Source: Pseudomonadota bacterium
GTDB taxonomy: Bacteria > Desulfobacterota > JAPLJL01
Direction of reading: 5' to 3'
Length of the DNA: 10,157 bases
Assembly (NCBI GenBank): GCA_026388615.1
Contig: JAPLJL010000017.1
Span: 1 to 10,157, forward strand
This document shows, in pieces, positions 4,870 to 10,157 of this stretch (position 1 is its first letter; each line of letters starts with the position of its first letter). The notes beneath the pieces are model-generated. The model made no database searches, was not told the DNA's origin, and saw only the letters and a program-made list of their open reading frames with translations. The position numbers were made by a program, and so were the translations under genes.

Positions 4870-4964
4870 GCCGATTTGCCCTAACTCCTCTATATATATA
4901 ATAATAAATAATACTCTTTGCATTACCCCGGGGGCTATGATAAATTTTTAGTTTAGACCGAAAG
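4870..4964 (+). promoter_or_regulatory. Putative promoter region of the chemosensory operon
   Basis: The 170 bases before the DUF4388 start contain no gene but turn AT-rich (4891-4913) and carry two -10-like boxes on the plus strand: TATAAT (4897-4902), with TTGCCC 15 bases ahead, and TATGAT (4936-4941), with no good -35 box. A weak ribosome-binding site GAAAGG (4960-4964 region) precedes the ATG. This is the only sizeable gap before the five-gene operon, so its promoter is expected here, but the exact box is uncertain. Confidence 0.35.
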
Positions 4965-4973
4965 GCCCATGAT

Positions 4974-6212
4974 ATGAGTCTGGTAGGACGTCTAGAAGAC
5001 CTCAGTCTAGTTGATATTCTGCAGATCATTGCCCTTTCCGGGAAATCCGGGGTGCTCACCCTGAATAACCGGGGCAAGGAATCCCGGATCATTTTTAAGA
5101 ACGGGCAGATCATCAGCATCCTGGGCACCGGCGAAAAGGAAAATATCGCCAACCTCCTGATTCACGAAGGGGTGATCACCCTCCCGGTGCTGAAGGACGC
5201 CGTTTCCCACCTCCGGACGATCAAGTTCCGCCGGAACCTGGCCTGGGTCCTCTCCGAAAGGTTTAATCAGAGCCAGGAAAAGATCGAAAATACGATCCGC
5301 CGCTACGTCGAAAGCCATGTCCGCCGCCTGCTGGAATGGAAGGACGGCCTCTTCAATTTCGATCTCAAGGAAACCGACGAGGAAATCGACAAGCTCACCA
5401 GCGACCCCCTCCAGCCCCTCCTCCGCAAAGGCCTCAGCACCTCGTCGCTGATCCTGCCGCCCGCCGCCGCGGCCGGGGATAAGCCCGCCCCCCCCTCCGA
5501 AAACCTGGCCGAGCTTTTCAAGGGCTTCGCCGCGGAGGAGGGGCTCTCCCCCGAGGGCGACGAATTCCTGGCCAGCGTGCGCAAGGAAATCTCCCGGAGC
5601 ACGGGGGAAAACCTGGACCTCCCCCGGCCGGGAGGGGAAGCGGGCGACGAGCCGGTCATGGCCAGCCCCGGGCTGCGCCTGCTCCGGTCCATGGTGGAGG
5701 AATTGAACGACCCCAACCGTTACACCGACATTTCCCTGCTCGTCCTCCGTTTCGCGAGCGAGCTCATGAACCGGGCCGTGCTCCTCATGGTCCGGAAACG
5801 GGCGATCGGCGGCCTGGGCCAGTTCGGGATACGCCTGAGCGATGGAGTCAACCCCGAAAACCGGGTCCGCGAGATCCGGGTCCCCATCGACGAGATTTCT
5901 ATTTTCCGCGAGGTGGTGGAAAACAAGGCCCCGATCCGGCGCAAGCTCCGGCGGGCCAACCCCTGGGAGGAATACTTTATCCAGATGCTCGGAGGCGAGC
6001 AGCCGGAAGAATCGTTTTTCGGACCGATGGTAAGCCGCGGCCAGGTGCTGATCATTCTCTACGGGGATAATCTGCCCGAACGGCGGAGGATCGGGGATTC
6101 CACCGGGCTGGAAATCTTTCTCTCCCAGGCCGGGCTGGCCATGGAAAAGGCCTTTTTGGAACGGAAACTGAAGGAGGTTCCTTCTCTTGGCAAAGAACAT
6201 CCTTATAGTTGA
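4974..6212 (+). CDS. DUF4388 (PATAN-like) plus GAF-like regulatory protein
   Basis: A 412-residue cytosolic protein. Residues 1 to about 155 are a DUF4388 domain: MSLVGRLEDLSLVDILQIIALSGKSGVLTL, then RIIFKNGQIISI, a helical part and the ending LEWKDGLFNFDLKE. Members are linked to two-component and surface-motility pathways. A proline/alanine-rich linker spans about 160 to 235. Residues 240 to 400 look like a GAF-type sensor (ISLLVLRFASELMNRAVLLMV, GQVLIILYGDN, LEIFLSQAGLAMEKAFLERKL). No ligand residues can be named. It is the first gene of the operon, and its end overlaps the next gene by 26 bases and carries that gene's ribosome-binding site, so it probably acts as an input or adaptor to the CheY/CheA pair. 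Confidence 0.82.
   Translation: MSLVGRLEDLSLVDILQIIALSGKSGVLTLNNRGKESRIIFKNGQIISILGTGEKENIANLLIHEGVITLPVLKDAVSHLRTIKFRRNLAWVLSERFNQSQEKIENTIRRYVESHVRRLLEWKDGLFNFDLKETDEEIDKLTSDPLQPLLRKGLSTSSLILPPAAAAGDKPAPPSENLAELFKGFAAEEGLSPEGDEFLASVRKEISRSTGENLDLPRPGGEAGDEPVMASPGLRLLRSMVEELNDPNRYTDISLLVLRFASELMNRAVLLMVRKRAIGGLGQFGIRLSDGVNPENRVREIRVPIDEISIFREVVENKAPIRRKLRRANPWEEYFIQMLGGEQPEESFFGPMVSRGQVLIILYGDNLPERRRIGDSTGLEIFLSQAGLAMEKAFLERKLKEVPSLGKEHPYS
6171..6177 (+). promoter_or_regulatory. Ribosome-binding site fixing a TTG start of the receiver gene
   Basis: A full AAGGAGG lies 9 bases before TTG at 6187, inside the end of the DUF4388 gene. It decides the TTG start: the protein then begins MAKNILIVEDS, the normal start of a CheY-like receiver. 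Confidence 0.8.
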
Positions 6213-6579
6213 AGATTCCGCGGCAATGCGGAGCATGATCGACTCCATCCTCGGGGATTTGGCGGGGGAGGAATTCGTGATCACCGAGGCCCAGAACGGC
6301 TTCGAGGCCCTCAAGCTCCTGCCCCGGGTCCAGTTCGACCTGATCCTGACCGACATCAACATGCCCGACATCAACGGTCTCGAGCTTTTGGCCTTCTTGA
6401 AATCCAACCCCCGTTACCGGGAGATCCCGACCGTGGTCATCACCACCGAAGGCAAGGCGGAGGACCGCCAGCGGGGCCTGGCCCTGGGGGCCGATGAATA
6501 CCTGATCAAGCCGTTTTCCCCGGAGAACCTGATCGCCTCGATCAAGCGCCTGCTGGGGAAAACCGGGCCCAAGGGATGA
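6187..6579 (+). CDS. cheY: CheY-like single-domain response regulator
   Basis: A 130-residue stand-alone receiver, the likely phosphate acceptor from the CheA encoded next. All receiver residues are present: Asp10 (with Glu9) in IVEDS, phosphoacceptor Asp56 in LILTDINMPDINGLELL, Thr86/Thr87 in VVITTEG, and Lys108 in LIKPF. There is no output domain, so it works by protein contact, either on a motor or machine or as a phosphate sink. It starts from TTG with a strong ribosome-binding site, overlaps the previous gene by 26 bases and the cheA start by 4 (ATGA), so the three are translationally coupled. Whether it is the functional CheY of a flagellar system or a dedicated partner of this operon cannot be decided here. 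Confidence 0.92.
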   Translation: MAKNILIVEDSAAMRSMIDSILGDLAGEEFVITEAQNGFEALKLLPRVQFDLILTDINMPDINGLELLAFLKSNPRYREIPTVVITTEGKAEDRQRGLALGADEYLIKPFSPENLIASIKRLLGKTGPKG

Positions 6580-8678
6580 GCAAAGAAAAGGAAAAAGAGA
6601 AAAAACCGCAGGGGCGGGGGACCCGGGCCCGGCAGGAGTTCGTCTCCGAGGCCGAAGAGGTCATCGAGAAGATCTTCCAGAATCTGATCGTGCTCGAGGA
6701 CGGGTCCAGAAGCGGGGAGGTTAACCCGGATACCCTGAACGAAATCTTCCGGGGCGCCCACTCCCTGAAGGGCATCGCCGGGATGTTCGGCCTGGACGGG
6801 GTTTCCTCGCTTTCCCACAGCCTGGAAGACCTCCTGGACCGGCTCCGGATGGGCAAGGTGGAGCTCTCCCCCGAACTGCTCGAACATCTTTACCAGGGCA
6901 TGAATACCCTCAAGGCCCTGGTCGACGGGATCGGCAAAGGCCAGGAGGAGGACAAGCTCGCGGCCGAGAAAATGGTGGCCCGGATCAATCAGCTCCTCCG
7001 CACCCAGGGTTCGGCCGCCGCGGCCTCTCCCTTCGCCAGCGTGGGCCTGGACCCCGCCGTCTTCAAAAGTTTGACTGAATACGAGGAACACCGCCTGGCG
7101 GAGAACGTCCGGAAGGGTATTCCCCTCTTCCGGATCCATACCGTTTTTCCCATCACCACTTTCGATCAGGATCTCACCGGCGTCAACCAGGACCTCAAAA
7201 AGGTCGGAGAAATCATCACCACCCTCCCGAGCAGCCAGCCCGGGCGGGAGGATGAAATCGTTTTCGACCTGATTGTCGGCTGCCAGAAGGGCATCGAGAG
7301 CATTACGGGAGCGGTCGGCAGCCGAGCCGGCGTGACCGTCGAGCTGATCCCGGCGGGAGGAAAAACCGAAGCCCCGGCCCCCGTTCCGGCCGCCGAAACG
7401 GCCCCGGAGGAACCCGCGGAAGCCCGGCCCCGGGAATCGGAAGGGACGGAGGAAAGTTTAAAAAGCGTCAGCCAGACGGTCCGGGTGGACATCGGCAAGC
7501 TCGACCGGATCATCGCCATCGTCGGGGAACTGGTGCTTTCCCAGGCCGAGATCGGGCGCCTGGCGGAATTTCTCCGGGGCCAGAAGGGCCTGGAGGAACC
7601 CGCCCGGGAACTCCTGCGGGCCAATCGGATTCTGGAGCGGAAGGTCTCGGAGCTTCAGCAGAGCATCATGGAGGCCCGGATGGTCCCCCTCCGGCAGCTC
7701 TTCGAACGCCTGGCCCGGGTCGTCCGGCAGACCTGCCGGGACGGCCATAAAGAAGTCGACCTGGAAATTTACGGGGCCGACACCGAGCTGGACAAGCTGA
7801 TCGTAGAGGAGCTCGGCGACCCGCTGATGCACATCATCCGCAATTCCCTGGACCACGGGATTGAGCCTCTGGCGGAGCGGGAAAAGGCCGGAAAGACCCC
7901 CCGGGGCCGGATCACCCTGAATGCTTTCTCCGTCGGGAGCCACGTGGTGGTGGAGGTGGAGGACGACGGCCGCGGGATCAACTGGAAGCGGGTCAAGGAA
8001 AAGGCCCGGGAACTGAAACTCCTGGACCCCGCGATCGAGCCCTCCCCCGAAGACGCCGCCAGCCTGCTCTTCCTCCCCGGCTTCTCCACCAGCGAGAAGG
8101 TGACCTCTCTTTCCGGGCGGGGCGTCGGGCTGGATGTGGTCAAGCGCAACATCACCCGGATCTCGGGAATGATCGAGCTCGACAGCGAAGCCGGGGTCGG
8201 GACCCGCTTTCAGATCACGCTGCCCATCACCCTGGCCATTATCCGGGTACTGCTGGTGGAAATCTCCGGAAAGGTCTACGCCATTCCCCTGACCTCGATC
8301 CAGGAAAACCTGGCCATCAACCTGCAAGACATCCGGACCGTGGAAGGCAAGGAAGTGATCCAGCTCCGGGACAAGACCCTGCCCCTCATCCGCCTGGAAC
8401 GGCTGTTCCGGCTCGAGCCCCGGGTCCTCCCGAGCGAAAACGGGAACCGGCTCTACGTAGTGGTGGTGGGGATGGCGGAGCGCCGGATCGGGCTGCTCGC
8501 CGGGAACCTGCTCGGCCAGCAGGACGTGGTCATCAAGCCCCTGGGCAAGCTCGCCGATATCGTCCCCGGGATCGCCGGGGCGGCGGACCTGGGCAGCCAT
8601 AAAACCATTCTGATCCTGGACGTGGGCGCCCTGATTGAGGAATCCACCCGGGCGGGGAGCCCGTCCGCGGGTAAATAA
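6576..8678 (+). CDS. cheA: CheA-type histidine kinase
   Basis: A 700-residue chemosensory kinase. Order of domains: basic N-terminal tail (1-15); HPt domain (about 18-142) with phosphorylated His62 in RGAHSLKGIAGMFG; a middle domain (about 163-258, starting LTEYEEHRLAENVRKGIPLF) that differs from the classical P2 CheY-binding domain; a Pro/Ala/Glu linker (262-295); dimerisation helices from VRVDIGKLDRIIAIVGELVLSQ (302-); the ATP-binding domain with N box HIIRNSLDHG (Asn423), G1 DDGRG (463-467) and G2 GRGVGLD (514-520); and a C-terminal CheW-like domain (about 552-690). All catalytic boxes are intact. No receiver is fused to it, fitting the separate CheY upstream. Start overlaps the cheY stop by 4 bases; the next gene begins 2 bases after its stop. 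Confidence 0.95.
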   Translation: MSKEKEKEKKPQGRGTRARQEFVSEAEEVIEKIFQNLIVLEDGSRSGEVNPDTLNEIFRGAHSLKGIAGMFGLDGVSSLSHSLEDLLDRLRMGKVELSPELLEHLYQGMNTLKALVDGIGKGQEEDKLAAEKMVARINQLLRTQGSAAAASPFASVGLDPAVFKSLTEYEEHRLAENVRKGIPLFRIHTVFPITTFDQDLTGVNQDLKKVGEIITTLPSSQPGREDEIVFDLIVGCQKGIESITGAVGSRAGVTVELIPAGGKTEAPAPVPAAETAPEEPAEARPRESEGTEESLKSVSQTVRVDIGKLDRIIAIVGELVLSQAEIGRLAEFLRGQKGLEEPARELLRANRILERKVSELQQSIMEARMVPLRQLFERLARVVRQTCRDGHKEVDLEIYGADTELDKLIVEELGDPLMHIIRNSLDHGIEPLAEREKAGKTPRGRITLNAFSVGSHVVVEVEDDGRGINWKRVKEKARELKLLDPAIEPSPEDAASLLFLPGFSTSEKVTSLSGRGVGLDVVKRNITRISGMIELDSEAGVGTRFQITLPITLAIIRVLLVEISGKVYAIPLTSIQENLAINLQDIRTVEGKEVIQLRDKTLPLIRLERLFRLEPRVLPSENGNRLYVVVVGMAERRIGLLAGNLLGQQDVVIKPLGKLADIVPGIAGAADLGSHKTILILDVGALIEESTRAGSPSAGK

Positions 8679-8680
8679 AC

Positions 8681-9487
8681 ATGTATCGGGAATTTTACCA
8701 GCTGCAGGAAAAACCCTTCGGGAAAACCCCCGATCCCCGCTTTCTTTATCTTTCCGCGCAGCATCAGGAAGCCCTGGCCCGCCTCCGTTTCGCGGTCGAG
8801 GAGCGGGAGTTCATGGTCCTGACCGGGGAGATCGGCAGCGGCAAAACCACGCTTTCCCGGGCGCTCATGGATGCGGTGGGGCCGGAGGTCAAGCTGGTCC
8901 TCCTGATCAATCCCCGTCTCTCCCCCCTCCAGCTGCTCCGCTCCCTGATCCAGAGCCTGGGCGGCGAACCCCGGACCAACCGCACCGATCTCTGGGAACA
9001 GCTTTCCGACCTGCTCTTCGAGCTTTTCGAAGCGGGGAAACAGGCGGTCCTAATCGTGGACGAGGCCCAACTAATCCCGGAGAAGGCCACCCTGGACGAG
9101 CTTCGTCTGATCACCAATTTTCAGCTTGATGATATGAACCTGCTCACCCTGATCATGCTCGGCCAGCCGGAGCTCCGGGAGCGCCTGCGCCGCCCCGGCT
9201 ACCGGGCCCTTTTCCAGCGGGTGGGGCTCCGCTACCACCTCGGACCCCTGGACCGGGAGGAAACCGGGAAATATCTGCTCCACCGCCTGAGGGTGGCCGG
9301 ACGGACACCGGAGCTCTTCACCCCGGAAGCGGTCGAAAAAATCCATTCCTACTCCGCGGGCATCCCGCGCCTGATCAATAACCTGGCGGCCAGCGCCCTG
9401 CTGGAGGGTTTCGGCCGGGAACAGGATCCGATCGGGCCGGAAATTATCGAGGATATCGCCCGCGAACTGGAGTTGAAGGAGGCCTAG
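8681..9487 (+). CDS. ExeA/GspA/MshM-like AAA ATPase
   Basis: A 268-residue AAA-type ATPase of the ExeA/GspA family (AAA_22), which helps assemble type II secretion or pilus machinery across the cell wall in other bacteria. Start MYREFYQLQEKPFGKTPDPRFLYLS is diagnostic. Walker A is GEIGSGKTT (49-57, Lys55), Walker B VLIVDEAQ (123-130, Asp127-Glu128), sensor 1 lies near LIMLGQPEL (157-165), a likely arginine finger is Arg180 in LFQRVGLRY, and sensor 2 is GIPRLINN (Arg230). ExeA itself continues into a membrane segment and a peptidoglycan-binding domain; this protein stops after the ATPase and is predicted soluble. It sits 2 bases after cheA, and its end carries the ribosome-binding site of cheW, an unusual place for this family. 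Confidence 0.9.
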   Translation: MYREFYQLQEKPFGKTPDPRFLYLSAQHQEALARLRFAVEEREFMVLTGEIGSGKTTLSRALMDAVGPEVKLVLLINPRLSPLQLLRSLIQSLGGEPRTNRTDLWEQLSDLLFELFEAGKQAVLIVDEAQLIPEKATLDELRLITNFQLDDMNLLTLIMLGQPELRERLRRPGYRALFQRVGLRYHLGPLDREETGKYLLHRLRVAGRTPELFTPEAVEKIHSYSAGIPRLINNLAASALLEGFGREQDPIGPEIIEDIARELELKEA

Positions 9488-9489
9488 GC

Positions 9490-10157
9490 ATGGATCTCGC
9501 CCGAGCCCGGGAAAGGGCCAAAGCGCGCAAGAAAAACCTGGAGGCCCAGGCCCCGGCCCCGATCCCGGTCTCCAGCCCGACGCCGCCGGAACCCCCCGTC
9601 AAAGGCAGGACCCCGGAAGAGGCCCTCATTCCCGTTCTGGCCCCGGAAAAAACCTCCGCCCCCGAAAGGGCGGGGGAACCAACCACCGCGGAAACCCAGG
9701 TGATCGTGGAAAACCCGGCCCTTTCCGCCACGCCTCCCTCCCCGGCCGAAAGCGAGGAGGCCGAGCCCGAGGAAGCCCACGAGCTGCTCGGGTTCACCCT
9801 CGGCCGGGAAGAGTACGGGATCGAAATCCAGTGGATCGAAGAGATCATCAAGCCGCGCTCCGTTACCGAGGTGCCGCGTTCCCCCGACTACATCCCCGGG
9901 ATCATTTCCCTCCGGGGCAAGATCGTCCCCATCATGGAACTGGAGCGCCGCCTCCGCCTGACGCCGGTGGCGGGCGCCTCTCCCGCCACCGGCGGGACGG
10001 CCCCGGAAACCGGCCGGATCATCGTAGTTTCCGACCCGGAATCGAAACAGTCTTTCGGGCTCAAAGTCGGGGAAGTCACCGAGGTCATCCGCCTGCCGTT
10101 CAAAGAGCTGGAGCCGCCGCCCCCGACGGCGGGAGGGGAAGTCGGCTTCATCACCGG
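9490..10157 (+). CDS. cheW: CheW-domain coupling protein with long N-terminal linker, 3' end outside window
   Basis: 222 codons are visible before the window ends; no stop is reached. Residues 1 to 19 are a charged helix (MDLARARERAKARKKNLEA), 20 to 97 a low-complexity Pro/Ala/Glu linker, and from 98 a CheW domain: LLGFTLGREEYGIEIQWIEEIIKP, VTEVPRSPDYIPGIISLRGKIVPIMEL, a loop, then IIVVSDPESKQSFGLKVGEVTEVIRL. CheW bridges CheA to receptors. The charged head and linker of nearly 100 residues are absent from the usual 150-to-170-residue CheW. The start ATG follows AAGGAGG (9476-9482) by 7 bases and lies 2 bases past the stop of the ATPase gene. Confidence 0.9.
   Translation, partial: MDLARARERAKARKKNLEAQAPAPIPVSSPTPPEPPVKGRTPEEALIPVLAPEKTSAPERAGEPTTAETQVIVENPALSATPPSPAESEEAEPEEAHELLGFTLGREEYGIEIQWIEEIIKPRSVTEVPRSPDYIPGIISLRGKIVPIMELERRLRLTPVAGASPATGGTAPETGRIIVVSDPESKQSFGLKVGEVTEVIRLPFKELEPPPPTAGGEVGFIT

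Noticed and set aside
4870..4877. GCCGATTT resembling the -10 box of a sigma-28 (flagellar/chemotaxis) promoter
   Set aside because: No TAAAGTTT-like -35 box 11 bases upstream, and two mismatches in the box itself.
4869..4880. TGGC...TTGC as a sigma-54 promoter
   Set aside because: The GG and GC elements are too close together; the required 10-base separation is not met.
5007..6407. Long minus-strand open frame opposite the DUF4388 and cheY genes
   Set aside because: It lies antisense to two well-supported genes and is an artefact of GC-rich third positions; its translation has no domain I recognise.
7458..8600. Minus-strand open frame of 380 codons opposite cheA
   Set aside because: Shadow of cheA: proline/aspartate/glutamine-rich translation, no start signal, and the plus strand has intact kinase boxes.
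9444..9851. Minus-strand open frames opposite the cheW linker
   Set aside because: Glycine/serine-rich translation that mirrors the Pro/Ala linker codons; no ribosome-binding site or family.

Overview
The window looks like chromosomal DNA from an uncultured, probably anaerobic, Gram-negative-type bacterium. That rests on a DUF4388 protein, a CheA/CheW pathway, an ExeA/GspA-like ATPase, a DUF2804 protein and a B12-type radical SAM protein, a mix I associate with Desulfobacterota, Acidobacteriota (Aminicenantes) or similar candidate phyla. The phylum cannot be fixed from the sequence alone. Two very different regions meet near base 4,970.

Bases 1 to about 1,970 form an AT-richer, minus-strand accessory patch. 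It holds a HigB-type toxin with the first 14 codons of its HigA antitoxin at the window edge, a truncated ORF6N-domain gene, a complete MntA-HepT toxin-antitoxin pair with a good sigma-70 promoter, and a decayed ORF6N copy. The two ORF6N loci share a duplicated leader/promoter, and the leader copies bracket mntA-hepT as direct repeats. Four near-palindromic 13-mers of form TCRCAWWTTGYGA occur here, at least two of them inside recognisable ORF6N coding sequence at the same position of the domain. Their arms change together (G/C to A/T), which points to selection on DNA symmetry. This is the most unusual signal in the window.

Bases 2,013 to 4,557 carry two solitary minus-strand genes, a B12-binding-type radical SAM protein (with terminator) and a DUF2804 protein. 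They are separated by an interspersed palindromic repeat and what may be the tail of a dead gene. The roughly 415 bases between the DUF2804 start and the next operon hold simple-sequence repeats, including a perfect 21-base inverted repeat, and AT-rich promoter-like sequence.

Bases 4,974 to the end are a GC-rich, tightly packed plus-strand operon: DUF4388/GAF-like protein, CheY-like receiver, CheA kinase, ExeA/GspA-like AAA ATPase and a CheW with a long N-terminal linker (cut by the window end). Genes overlap or are 2 bases apart, so they are very likely co-expressed. No chemoreceptor, CheR or CheB is visible. The mix suggests a chemosensory-type phosphorelay controlling something other than, or beyond, flagellar swimming, possibly surface motility, pili or secretion.
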